From positions 1 to 64,000 of the forward strand of contig JAZPZI010000002.1 of assembly GCA_045544615.1 (NCBI GenBank): a stretch of DNA of 64,000 nt, written 5' to 3'. This DNA comes from CAKSFT01 sp045544615. GTDB taxonomy: Bacteria > Bacillota > Clostridia > UBA1381. Below are positions 1 to 8,194 of the stretch, one piece after another. Within the stretch, counting starts at the first letter, position 1. Each line of letters starts with the position of its first letter. Under the pieces are notes generated by a model. It saw nothing but the letters and a program-made list of their open reading frames with translations. It did no database searches and was not told the origin of the DNA. A program made the position numbers and the translations under genes.

Positions 1-2
1 AG

Positions 3-311
3 CCAACAACACACTATAATGTGTTGAGGGAACGTGGAATTGATACGAGGAGAGTGATAATTGACGAGGCAGCACCAATATTTCATATGGGAAATGCTGT
101 AAGCTATCCACCTATGAAGTTTATTGTTTCGGATGACGATATGAAAAATCGCTATGAACAAACACAACTTGCCCTTTCTACGTTAAAGCATTTCGAATAT
201 GACCAGAGCAAAATATATTATCAGTTGATGCACGGTACACATTGTCATTACTCAAAGACAGTAGAGTTTGCAAAAATTGTTTGTGAATTTGTGAAAGAAA
301 CTGAAAGGTAG
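3..311 (+). CDS. alpha/beta-hydrolase-like protein, C-terminal fragment (5' end outside window)
   Basis: The reading frame is open from the window edge (base 3) to TAG at 311, so only the last 102 codons are visible. The fragment has GNAVSYPPMKFIVSDDDM followed, about 50 residues later, by LMHGTHCHY. A substrate-stabilising DDDM/aspartate segment followed by a G-x-H-x-H near the C-terminus is what the end of an esterase-type alpha/beta hydrolase looks like, the histidine being the triad histidine. The nucleophile serine would be upstream and is not seen. It is followed 54 bases later by a HAD gene on the same strand. Family assignment is an inference from a short tail. Confidence 0.5.
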   Translation, partial: PTTHYNVLRERGIDTRRVIIDEAAPIFHMGNAVSYPPMKFIVSDDDMKNRYEQTQLALSTLKHFEYDQSKIYYQLMHGTHCHYSKTVEFAKIVCEFVKETER

Positions 312-365
312 TTTTGGTACAAAGTATCGTAAAAGGATATCGGGTAAAGCAAAAGAGGACGGATT

Positions 366-1034
366 ATGAAGATAGAAAGCATTATTTTTGATATGGACGG
401 AACATTGGTTGATTCCCTGATGATATGGGATGTTCTGTGGAGTAAATTCGGCGAGAGATTCCTGGGTGATGCAGGATTCCGACCAAGACCGGAAGTTGAC
501 AAGGCGGTAAGAACGCTGACCTTAAAAGATGCGATGTGCCATGTCAACGAGGTTGAGAAAATCGGCAAAAACGGGGAAGAATTGCTCGATGCTGCAAATG
601 AAATCATGATTGACTTTTATTCCAATACTGTGGAGTTGAAAAACGGTGTGAAGGAATTTCTTGATTGGGCAGACAAATGCGGAATCAAGATGTGTATTGC
701 CTCCGCTACCGATAAAAAGCTTGTCGAGATTGCAGTATCTCACACCGGGATTGGGAAATATATATCAAAACTCTTTTCCTGTGCCGACATCGGCAAGGGT
801 AAGGAACATCCTGATGTCTATAAAATAGCACACGAATATCTCGGAACTGACATTGACAAAACATGGGTATTTGAGGATTCTGCTGTTGCACTTTGTACCG
901 CAAGGTCAATCGGAATGCCGACTGTGGGTATATACGACAAGTTCAATTTCGGACACGATGTTGTTGCGGAAAATTCGACCATACATATCGGCGACGGGGA
1001 AACTCTGAAAAAGGTTATCGAGATTTTATCCTGA
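366..1034 (+). CDS. HAD superfamily hydrolase, subfamily IA (beta-phosphoglucomutase/phosphatase-like)
   Basis: A 222-residue cytoplasmic HAD phosphatase. Motif I is at residues 8-15 (FDMDGTLVDS, nucleophile and acid/base aspartates), motif II is the CIASAT segment near 111-116, motif III lysine lies around K138-K140 (GKGKEHPDVY) and motif IV is WVFEDS near 167-172. The helical cap between motifs I and II marks subfamily IA, with phosphosugars or other small phosphoesters as usual substrates; the substrate here cannot be read from sequence. AGAGGA upstream supports the ATG at 366. It ends just before a bidirectional hairpin terminator. Typical family length is 210-230 residues, so it is intact. 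Confidence 0.85.
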   Translation: MKIESIIFDMDGTLVDSLMIWDVLWSKFGERFLGDAGFRPRPEVDKAVRTLTLKDAMCHVNEVEKIGKNGEELLDAANEIMIDFYSNTVELKNGVKEFLDWADKCGIKMCIASATDKKLVEIAVSHTGIGKYISKLFSCADIGKGKEHPDVYKIAHEYLGTDIDKTWVFEDSAVALCTARSIGMPTVGIYDKFNFGHDVVAENSTIHIGDGETLKKVIEILS

Positions 1035-1044
1035 TAATTAATGA

Positions 1045-1072
1045 AAAAAAGCAAGCCATTGGCTTGCTTTTT
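1045..1072. terminator. bidirectional rho-independent terminator
   Basis: Stem GCAAGCC/GGCTTGC with a 3-base ATT loop, flanked by an A run on the left and a T run on the right. It can end both the HAD gene (plus) and the converging glycosidase gene (minus). Confidence 0.85.
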
Positions 1073-1076
1073 TGAA

Positions 1077-2441
1077 TTATCTCTTTATTAAAACAGTCTG
1101 ATCTTTGCCGAGCATAAATCTAACGGGGTTTTTGTCTGTCTCGGTCATAAGGTTATTTTCGTCGATCAGGTAGACTGTATAATCGGATTCGAGATTTATT
1201 TCTATCTTTTCATCCTCGCCTGTATTTGTTATAAGCACGGCTTTGTTATCACCGTCTACAGCGGCTAATGCGTGTATATTTTCATTTGAAAAATCACACT
1301 TGGCTTCATTCCCGAGAGAATAGAGCTCACCGAATGCCTTGAAGGCGTAATAAACACAAGAGAGGCTATAATCAAGGTTATAAAATCCAGCATAGGCACA
1401 AGGGGAAGCGTATCTTGCATCATAATACATAAGCATTGTAGTTTTCTTGTGCTGCATTTGGCACATCATTGCAGTAACTTGTGCTGATGCATAAGAGCTT
1501 GATTTGTTTTTGTTTCTGTCGTGCGATAAGTTCCATTCGTTAAGATGAGTTTCGATATTGCTGTAACCGTATTCGTTCAATACCTTGTCAAGAAAATCTG
1601 CCTCTAATGTGATCATCTCAAATGCATCCATATCAGTTGTACCATATGTATGCCATGAAAAGAAATCTATCGGCGAGTTATGCTTCTTTATATAATCAAA
1701 AAATCCGTATAAGAAGTTCATGCGATATTCTTGTTTGGAATTGTTATATCGCTCGCCTTCAAACCGTTTGATATCCAATCCGTATTTTGAGGGATTTCCG
1801 AATATACCATAAAAACCGCATGCAGCATATCCGCCGACTTTTATTTTGTCGCCGAAACATTCTTTTAAATGCTTTGATGTTACATCATATAGCTCGTAAT
1901 ACTGCTCTGCTGTTCCTGTCCACATTTGATTCAGATTCGGTATATCACGGTTTTCAGGCTCGTTCCAGATTTCCCAGTATTTTATATTAAACTCAAACCC
2001 ATCTGCCCAGCCCTCGTTGTAATGACGGATAACGTGTTCGCAAATCCTTGCCCATTTTGCATAATCCTTTGGTGGGTGGATGCGATAAGCTTTGATGTTA
2101 CATTGATTTTCTATTGTAACACCAAGTCTGAAATATGGCTCAACACCGTATTCCATAAGACCCTTGATGAGTTCGTCGGTAAAAGCAAAATCGTATGATG
2201 CAGGATCATTTTCGTCCGCATCAAAATCACGGAAAAGGTTTGGTATATCGACATATCTGTTGCCGCCAAATGCGCCGCCGACATCGTGAAGTCGGGAATA
2301 GGGGATATTTGCATCCTTTAATATTTGAACGGGTGAAAAGTCAAGCTTATTAAAGCCTCCGGTAAATGGCGGTTGGCCGACAGCGTGCATAGGCTTGATT
2401 TTTCCTACAATTTCATCGAAATTAACGGTTATTTTTGACAT
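1077..2441 (-). CDS. GH39-like glycoside hydrolase (putative beta-xylosidase family)
   Basis: A 454-residue protein with a (beta/alpha)8 clan GH-A layout. The acid/base glutamate sits in YWEIWNEPEN (about residue 161) and the nucleophile glutamate in THLNEWNLSHD (about residue 307). The N-terminal GGFNKLDFSP and YSRLHDVGGAFGG segments resemble GH39 beta-xylosidases. The C-terminal ~80 residues form a small beta domain. There is no signal peptide, so it should act in the cytoplasm on imported oligosaccharides or glycosides; the exact substrate is unknown. AGGA lies upstream of the ATG at 2441 and a good promoter is at 2468-2497. It is transcribed alone, divergent from the T-box unit. Confidence 0.8.
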   Translation of the reverse strand: MSKITVNFDEIVGKIKPMHAVGQPPFTGGFNKLDFSPVQILKDANIPYSRLHDVGGAFGGNRYVDIPNLFRDFDADENDPASYDFAFTDELIKGLMEYGVEPYFRLGVTIENQCNIKAYRIHPPKDYAKWARICEHVIRHYNEGWADGFEFNIKYWEIWNEPENRDIPNLNQMWTGTAEQYYELYDVTSKHLKECFGDKIKVGGYAACGFYGIFGNPSKYGLDIKRFEGERYNNSKQEYRMNFLYGFFDYIKKHNSPIDFFSWHTYGTTDMDAFEMITLEADFLDKVLNEYGYSNIETHLNEWNLSHDRNKNKSSSYASAQVTAMMCQMQHKKTTMLMYYDARYASPCAYAGFYNLDYSLSCVYYAFKAFGELYSLGNEAKCDFSNENIHALAAVDGDNKAVLITNTGEDEKIEINLESDYTVYLIDENNLMTETDKNPVRFMLGKDQTVLIKR

Positions 2442-2467
2442 AATGTTTCAGTCCTTTCTATTTTATT

Positions 2468-2497
2468 ATTATATACAGTGTGATGCATCAAAGTCAA
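2468..2497 (-). promoter_or_regulatory. sigma-A-type promoter of the GH39-like gene
   Basis: Reading the minus strand, TTGACT (2497-2492) is followed after 18 bases by TATAAT (2473-2468), about 27 bases before the start codon. Confidence 0.65.
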
Positions 2498-2552
2498 TAG
2501 CCTTTCCCACGAAACTTTTTCGAAAAAAAATCAAAAAAATCCGAAAAAAGTA

Positions 2553-2581
2553 TTGACAACTAAAAAAATGTGTGCTAAAAT
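2553..2581 (+). promoter_or_regulatory. promoter of the isoleucine-type T-box unit
   Basis: TTGACA at 2553-2558, a 17-base spacer and TAAAAT at 2576-2581, preceded by TGC (extended -10). The transcript would begin just before the T-box stem I. Confidence 0.85.
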
Positions 2582-2597
2582 AGCCTCAATTAAATAT

Positions 2598-2864
2598 TAA
2601 AGGCTGCGACGAAGACGGTCGGGTGTATTGCGTTTTTAGAGAGTTGGCGGTTGCTGCAAGCCAATAACGGATCATCCAATGACTTATCACTTCCGAGCCG
2701 GGGCCCGAAAGCTTTTTTGCAAGTAGGCACCCACGCGAGTTGCTGCGTTAAGGCAAAGGGCTTGTTAGAGCCTACAGAGTGGTGTATCGTAATACACAAT
2801 TTGAGTGGTACCGCGGGTTTATACAAAACTCGTCTCAAAGTTTTTCTTTGGGATGAGTTTTTTT
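2598..2864 (+). promoter_or_regulatory. T-box riboswitch, specifier read as AUC (isoleucine)
   Basis: Hallmarks in order: basal stem I GGCT...GAAG (from 2602) pairing with CTTC...AGCC (2690-2699); a distal stem I region of AGAGAGTTGG type (from 2638); and a T-box core with TGGTACCGCGG at 2806-2816. A terminator follows whose 5' arm can instead pair in the antiterminator. The triplet immediately before the purine that precedes CTTC is ATC (2686-2688), an isoleucine codon. The T-box UGGU pairs with a tRNA end having A73, which fits tRNA-Ile. It controls an acyl-CoA synthetase fusion gene, an unusual target. T-box identity is firm; the codon call rests on alignment with the second copy at 55.6 kb. 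Confidence 0.9.
2828..2864 (+). terminator. regulated terminator of the isoleucine-type T-box
   Basis: Arm ACTCGTCTCAAAG (2828-2840) pairs with CTTTGGGATGAGT (2846-2858) through two G-T wobbles and is followed by seven T. It forms when the antiterminator does not. Confidence 0.9.
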
Positions 2865-2908
2865 AATTTCGTCCCTGATAAAAATTTTAATAAGGAGGCG
2901 CATTGAAA

Positions 2909-5209
2909 ATGCAAGAAAAAATGCAGGAACAACTAAAAGAGGTAGCGGCAAGAATCCGTAACTTGAGGGAAATAATGGGCATTTCACTCGAGACTATGGC
3001 AAACAATGTTGAAGTATCGGTTGCTGACTACAAGGAATACGAAAGCGGAACAAAGGATTTTAGTTTCACCTTCATTTATAAGTGTGCAAAATGCTTTAAT
3101 GTTGACCCGACAGACCTTTTACAGGGAACAAGTCCAAGACTTACAAGCTATGAGGTGACAAGAAGTGGTGGAGGTCTTCCTATCACAAGAGGCGAAGGCT
3201 TAACTTACAAAAACCTCGCATCACTCTTTAAGAATAAATCGGCAGAGCCATATTGGGTAAAGATTCCGTATTCTGAAGAAGAACAGAATAAGCCTATTGT
3301 GATGTCAAAGCACAAGGGACAGGAATTTGATATAGTTATAAAGGGAACTTTGAAGGTTGTTGTCGGCGGTAACGAGGAAATCCTAACAGCCGGAGACACA
3401 ATCTACTATAACAGTACAATGGAGCATGGACTTCTCGCAATCGGCGGCGAGGATGTTGAAATCTACGCTATCGTAATGAACGATGATGACGATGCGGGCT
3501 ATGAGGGTAAGGTTGTTCCGTACCATGACCACTCATCAATCAGAGAGGACCAGCCACAGACAGCGGTTTATAAAAGATTCATAAAGACTGTAAAGGACGA
3601 AAACAGAGCCCTGAAGGAAATCTCGTTTGTAAATGAAGATAAGTTCAATTTTGCATTCGATGTTGTCGATGCTCTTGCAGAGAAATGCCCGAACAAGACC
3701 GCTATGGTATATGTTTCTAACGACAAGAAGGAAAGAACTTTTACTTTTGGTGAGATGTCGAGATATTCGAGCATGACTGCAAACTATTTTGCATCACTCG
3801 GCATCAAAAAGGGTGACAGGGTAATGCTTATCCTGAAGCGTCACTATCAGTTCTGGTTCTCAATCCTGGCACTGCATAAATTGGGCGCAATCGTAATCCC
3901 TGCAACAAACCAGCTTGTTGAACACGATTTAAGCTACAGATTTAAGGCAGCAGGTGTGAGTGCGATAGTTTGTACATCTGACGGTGATGTTTCGAACCAG
4001 GTTGAGCTTGCAATGGAAAAAACCGGACTTGACCTTACAAAGGTAATTGTCGGTGAGGCGAAGGACGGCTGGCATGATTTCAATACTGACCTTGAAAAAT
4101 ACAGCGAAACCTTTAAAAGAACAGAGGACAGTGCATCGGGTGATGATAGTATGCTTATGTTCTTCACATCAGGTACAACAGGTTATCCGAAGATTGCAAC
4201 ACACAGTCATAAGTATCCGCTCGGACATTTCATCACAGCAAAATACTGGCACAATGTAAATCCTGACGGCATCCACTTCACAATCTCGGATACCGGCTGG
4301 GGTAAGGCACTTTGGGGTAAGCTCTACGGACAATGGCTCTGTGAGGCGGCAGTGTTTGTATATGACTTTGACCGCTTCAACGCCGACGACATCCTGCCGA
4401 TGTTTGCAAAATACAAAATCACAACCTTCTGTGCACCGCCTACAATGTACAGATTCTTCATCAAAGAGGATTTGTCAAAGTATGATTTGTCGAGCCTTGA
4501 ATACTGCACAGTTGCAGGTGAGGCACTAAATCCTGAGGTTTATGAGCAGTGGAAGAAGGCAACCGGTTTAAAGCTTATGGAAGGCTTCGGTCAGACCGAA
4601 ACAACTCTTGCGATTGCAAACCTTCGTGGTGCAACACCAAAGCCGGGTTCAATGGGTAAGCCAAGCCCACTCTTTGATGTTGATATCGTAGACGGCGAGG
4701 GCAAGAGCGTTGCCGACGGTGAGACAGGCGAAATCGTAATCAGAACAGACAAGAAGGTTCCATGCGGATTGTTCCTCGGCTATTATCAGGACGAGGAAAA
4801 GACAAAGGAAGCATGGTATGACGGAATCTATCACACAGGCGATACCGCTTGGCGTGACGAGGACGGATATTTCTGGTATGTTGGCAGAATCGACGATGTT
4901 ATCAAGTCATCGGGCTACAGAATCGGGCCTTTCGAAATCGAGAGCGTAATCATGGAGCTACCGTATGTTTTGGAATGTGCGGTAACACCGGTTCCGGACC
5001 CTGTAAGAGGTCAGGTTGTTAAGGCTACAATCGTGCTTGTAAAGGGTACAGAGAAGAACGATGAGCTCAAAAAGGAAATCCAGAACTATGTAAAGACTAA
5101 CACAGCTCCGTATAAGTATCCAAGAATCGTTGAATTTGTTGATGAACTTCCAAAGACAATCAGCGGCAAGATCAGACGAGTAGAGATCAGAGAAAACGAC
5201 AATAAATAA
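2909..5209 (+). CDS. XRE HTH - cupin - AMP-forming acyl-CoA synthetase fusion protein
   Basis: A 766-residue three-part protein. Residues 15-73 are an XRE-type helix-turn-helix, 130-192 a cupin barrel (GQEFDIVIKG...GDTIYYNST), and about 245-766 an acyl-CoA synthetase resembling the medium-chain (ACSM) type. The ATP loop TSGTTGYPK, the EGFGQTE motif, the HTGDTAW...GRIDDVIKSSGYRIG hinge and the C-terminal catalytic lysine in PKTISGKIRR are all intact. It should adenylate a carboxylate and thioesterify it to CoA in the cytoplasm. The front half has the architecture of XRE-cupin regulators, so the protein may sense its substrate or regulate. ATG 2909 is preferred (AAGGAGG ten bases upstream); a TTG at 2903 is possible but only four bases away. 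The upstream T-box ties it to isoleucine supply. A paralogue lies at 55837. Confidence 0.88.
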   Translation: MQEKMQEQLKEVAARIRNLREIMGISLETMANNVEVSVADYKEYESGTKDFSFTFIYKCAKCFNVDPTDLLQGTSPRLTSYEVTRSGGGLPITRGEGLTYKNLASLFKNKSAEPYWVKIPYSEEEQNKPIVMSKHKGQEFDIVIKGTLKVVVGGNEEILTAGDTIYYNSTMEHGLLAIGGEDVEIYAIVMNDDDDAGYEGKVVPYHDHSSIREDQPQTAVYKRFIKTVKDENRALKEISFVNEDKFNFAFDVVDALAEKCPNKTAMVYVSNDKKERTFTFGEMSRYSSMTANYFASLGIKKGDRVMLILKRHYQFWFSILALHKLGAIVIPATNQLVEHDLSYRFKAAGVSAIVCTSDGDVSNQVELAMEKTGLDLTKVIVGEAKDGWHDFNTDLEKYSETFKRTEDSASGDDSMLMFFTSGTTGYPKIATHSHKYPLGHFITAKYWHNVNPDGIHFTISDTGWGKALWGKLYGQWLCEAAVFVYDFDRFNADDILPMFAKYKITTFCAPPTMYRFFIKEDLSKYDLSSLEYCTVAGEALNPEVYEQWKKATGLKLMEGFGQTETTLAIANLRGATPKPGSMGKPSPLFDVDIVDGEGKSVADGETGEIVIRTDKKVPCGLFLGYYQDEEKTKEAWYDGIYHTGDTAWRDEDGYFWYVGRIDDVIKSSGYRIGPFEIESVIMELPYVLECAVTPVPDPVRGQVVKATIVLVKGTEKNDELKKEIQNYVKTNTAPYKYPRIVEFVDELPKTISGKIRRVEIRENDNK

Positions 5210-5223
5210 GAGGAAAAATTCAA

Positions 5224-6012
5224 ATGAGAATAATAGATGCACACGCTCATATTTTCCCCGAAAAGATAGTTGAGAAAGCGACTGAATCAATTTCGGCATT
5301 CTATTTTGACCGAAAGATGGCAAATGTCGCAAGCTCAAAGGCTTTGCTTGAATCGGGCTCGAAGATAGGGGTAGAGAAATACCTTGTGTTTTCAACGGCA
5401 ACGGTCGAAAAACAGGTAAGGAGCATTAACGACTTTATACTAGCCGAAGCAGAGGCACATCCGGAATTTTTGCCGGTCGGCACAATGCATATCGACTTTG
5501 TGGATTTCGAGGAGGAGATTGAGAGAATTTCCGGTCTCGGAATGAAGGGAATTAAGCTTCATCCCGATTTTCAAAAATTCAATTTCGATGACGAGAAGAT
5601 GCTCCCGATTTATGAAATTCTTGAAAAAAAGGATATGTTTGTTATAACCCATAGCGGTGACTACCGCTACGGCTACTCGCATCCTGAGCGTGTTAGAAAT
5701 GTTGCGGAAAAATTCAAAAAGCTAAAGATTATAGCAGCGCACTGCGGCGGCTGGAGCCAATGGAAGGAAGCAAGAGAGCTTCTTGTGCTACCGAATGTGT
5801 GGGTGGATTCGTCAAGCTCGATCGGATTTGCAGATGAGGATGTCTTAAACCCTGCAATCAAGGCATTTGGCGAGGACAAAATATTCTTTGCGACCGATTT
5901 CCCGATGTGGGATCACAAGGAAGAACTCGACAGAGTGCTTGCACACAATATCCCGGATAAGGTGTTGGAGAAAATATTATACAATAATTTTGCAGAATTT
6001 TATGGACTGTAA
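5224..6012 (+). CDS. amidohydrolase-family (PF04909-type) metal-dependent hydrolase
   Basis: 262 residues with a TIM-barrel amidohydrolase metal site: DAHAHIF at 5-11, the barrel histidine in HSGD (about 143), HCGG (about 175) and the metal aspartate in ATDFPMW (about 226). This group includes decarboxylases and hydrolases acting on small carboxylates; no substrate can be named. It lies 14 bases after the acyl-CoA synthetase gene with no terminator between, so it should be in the same T-box-controlled transcript. A role in the same carboxylate pathway is an inference from that linkage. A strong terminator follows. Confidence 0.75.
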   Translation: MRIIDAHAHIFPEKIVEKATESISAFYFDRKMANVASSKALLESGSKIGVEKYLVFSTATVEKQVRSINDFILAEAEAHPEFLPVGTMHIDFVDFEEEIERISGLGMKGIKLHPDFQKFNFDDEKMLPIYEILEKKDMFVITHSGDYRYGYSHPERVRNVAEKFKKLKIIAAHCGGWSQWKEARELLVLPNVWVDSSSSIGFADEDVLNPAIKAFGEDKIFFATDFPMWDHKEELDRVLAHNIPDKVLEKILYNNFAEFYGL

Positions 6013-6016
6013 AATT

Positions 6017-6048
6017 AAAAGGCTGAACATTTTAGTTCAGCCTTTTTT
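6017..6048. terminator. rho-independent terminator after the amidohydrolase gene
   Basis: GGCTGAAC (6021-6028) pairs with GTTCAGCC (6035-6042), with A and T runs on either side, so it also serves the converging galK gene. Confidence 0.88.
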
Positions 6049-6051
6049 GTG

Positions 6052-7335
6052 TTATATCTCTGTTCCGCCGACAGGTCGTATCGAGAGTATATGGCACATT
6101 CCGTCACCGAGTACGGCATCAATCTTTGTCTTAACCTCTGTTAACATATCGTTAGGTACAAATGCCTGAACAGTGCCTGCAAAGCCGCCGCCGTGAACAC
6201 GGTAAGTACCACGCTCGCCTAAAAGCTCATCTAAAAGTGCAAGCGAGAGCGAAACAGCCTGTGCTTTTGGCATACTTGCAGCAAAAACATTCTGCAGATA
6301 CATATATGATGAGTAGCCCGACTTTTTAACAATCTTCAGGAACTTGTCAAAGTCGTTATTCTTCAGGGCATCGACCTCTTCAACGGCACGGTCTGAATCG
6401 TTGAAGTAATGAAGTGCACGGATGATTGCGCGGTCATTTGAGAGCTTTTCTCTTAAAGCTTTCAAGTTGCTCATAAAATCGTCCTTTGAAACTTCACGAA
6501 GGAAGTCTTTGCCGAAGAAATTTGCAACTTCTCTCATCTCGATTGTGATATCGGCATATTCGTTTGTCAGGTCGGCATGGTCTGCACCCGAGTCGATTAT
6601 GCAAAGCGAGTGCCCTGTCTTGGTGAAGTCAAACTCAACCTTTTCAACCTTTGGCTTTTTTGTGTCCTCAAAATCGATTGCAACGATTGCACCAACCGAT
6701 GATGCCATCTGGTCCATAAGTCCGCATGGTTTTCCGAAGTAAACATTTTCAGCGAACTGTCCGATTTTTGCAATCTCAACTGCATCAATTTCGTTATCGC
6801 AGAAAAGTCCGTTTATGATAGTTCCGACCAATACCTCAAATGCAGCCGATGAACTCATACCCGAGCCCTTCAAGACATCGGAAATTGTATAGGCATCAAA
6901 GCCCTGAAGCTTATATCCCATCTCAACAAACTTTGCACAAACACCGCGAATCAGTGCAGATGCTCTGTCGTATTCAGCAGGGTTTGGTTCAAGGTCATTT
7001 AAGTTGATTTCGTCCATCGGGTAGCCCTTTGATTTGATACGGACGGTATCTGTACCGTTTAATGACACAGCACCCAAAACATCAAGGTTCAGGCTTGCTG
7101 CGAGAACACAGCCGTGCTGATGGTCGGTATGGTTTCCACCAATTTCTGTTCTGCCCGGGGCAGAGAAGATGCGAACATCTTCCTTTTTGCCGAAGTTTTC
7201 TTCCAAACCGTCAATAACCTCTATAAAGCGGTCGTTATATTTTTTTGCATCGGCGATATCGCACGAATAAAGGTAGCATACCTTTTCGTTATACTCGCCA
7301 TTTGTTATTTTTTCTCTGAATGTTGTTGTGTTCAT
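6052..7335 (-). CDS. galK: galactokinase
   Basis: A 427-residue GHMP-family kinase that phosphorylates galactose to galactose-1-phosphate with ATP. The galactokinase signature is GRTEIGGNHTDHQHG (about 61-75), the ATP loop is KGSGMSSSAAFE (about 156-167), and the C-terminal GHMP motif is VHGGGFAGTVQAF (about 393-405). The length is slightly above the usual 380-400. AAGGAGA lies five bases before the ATG. It follows folD by ten bases, last gene of an ftsK-ygiQ-folD-galK run. The other Leloir genes in the window, galT and galE, are far away on the same strand. Confidence 0.95.
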   Translation of the reverse strand: MNTTTFREKITNGEYNEKVCYLYSCDIADAKKYNDRFIEVIDGLEENFGKKEDVRIFSAPGRTEIGGNHTDHQHGCVLAASLNLDVLGAVSLNGTDTVRIKSKGYPMDEINLNDLEPNPAEYDRASALIRGVCAKFVEMGYKLQGFDAYTISDVLKGSGMSSSAAFEVLVGTIINGLFCDNEIDAVEIAKIGQFAENVYFGKPCGLMDQMASSVGAIVAIDFEDTKKPKVEKVEFDFTKTGHSLCIIDSGADHADLTNEYADITIEMREVANFFGKDFLREVSKDDFMSNLKALREKLSNDRAIIRALHYFNDSDRAVEEVDALKNNDFDKFLKIVKKSGYSSYMYLQNVFAASMPKAQAVSLSLALLDELLGERGTYRVHGGGFAGTVQAFVPNDMLTEVKTKIDAVLGDGMCHILSIRPVGGTEI

Positions 7336-7345
7336 ATTATTCTCC

Positions 7346-8194
7346 TTACTCTGCCTGAATCAGTGCAGCCTTTACTGTGTTTTTCATAAGCATCGCAATA
7401 GTCATAGGTCCTACACCACCCGGAACAGGTGTGATTGCCGAGGCAACCTTTTCTGCCGACTCAAATTCAACATCGCCGACGAGCTTTTTCTCGGCAATTC
7501 TGTTGATGCCGACATCAATTACAACTGCGCCTTCTTTTATCATATCGCCTGTTATGAAGTTCGGAATACCGACTGCGGCAACCAGAATGTCTGCTTCTTT
7601 TGTTTTAGCCTTCAAATCCTTTGTTCGTGAGTGGCAGATTGTGACTGTACCGTTTTTATGGAGTAACAGCATCGCCTGAGGCTTTCCTACGATGTTGCTT
7701 CTTCCTACAACAACACATTCCTTGCCCGATACATCAATTCCTGACTCTGCAATCAGCTCCATTACACCGGCAGGGGTGCATGGGAGAAAGTCGTAGTTTC
7801 CTATCATTATTTTTCCGACATTTACCGGATGGAACGCATCAACATCCTTTTTCGGCGAGATTGCGTTGATGATTGTTTCTTCATTAATGTGTTTTGGCAG
7901 TGGAAGCTGAACGAGAATACCGTTTATCTTCTTGTCAACATTGAGTTCATCTATGAGTGATAAAAGCTCTGCCTCGGTGGTCTCCTGAGGGAGTGCATAC
8001 TCTCTTGAATAAACACCGATTTCCTCGCACGCTTTCTTTTTTGAGTTTACATATACTCTGCTTGCAGGGTCATCGCCTACTATTATTACGGCAAGGCCCG
8101 GGAAAATTCCTTTATCGTTTAGAGCCTTTACCTCGTCTTTGAGTTCGTCCTTTATTCTTTGTGAAACTACCTTTCCGCTTAAAATCTGTGCCAT
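7346..8194 (-). CDS. folD: bifunctional methylenetetrahydrofolate dehydrogenase / methenyltetrahydrofolate cyclohydrolase
   Basis: 282 residues, the usual FolD length. It interconverts 5,10-methylene-, 5,10-methenyl- and 10-formyl-tetrahydrofolate using NADP. Visible signatures are YVNSKKKACEEIG (about 49-61, catalytic tyrosine and lysine), LPLPKHINE, the dinucleotide loop VVGRSNIVGKP (about 162-172) and PVPGGVGPMTIAML near 257-270. GGAGG lies nine bases before the ATG at 8194. That start is inside the upstream ygiQ frame, giving an 83-base gene overlap. Confidence 0.95.
   Translation of the reverse strand: MAQILSGKVVSQRIKDELKDEVKALNDKGIFPGLAVIIVGDDPASRVYVNSKKKACEEIGVYSREYALPQETTEAELLSLIDELNVDKKINGILVQLPLPKHINEETIINAISPKKDVDAFHPVNVGKIMIGNYDFLPCTPAGVMELIAESGIDVSGKECVVVGRSNIVGKPQAMLLLHKNGTVTICHSRTKDLKAKTKEADILVAAVGIPNFITGDMIKEGAVVIDVGINRIAEKKLVGDVEFESAEKVASAITPVPGGVGPMTIAMLMKNTVKAALIQAE

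Noticed and set aside
2598..2864. Leader of an aminoacyl-tRNA synthetase or a broken synthetase gene
   Set aside because: The downstream protein has no tRNA synthetase motifs; the AMP-binding motifs are those of the acyl-CoA synthetase (ANL) superfamily and are complete.
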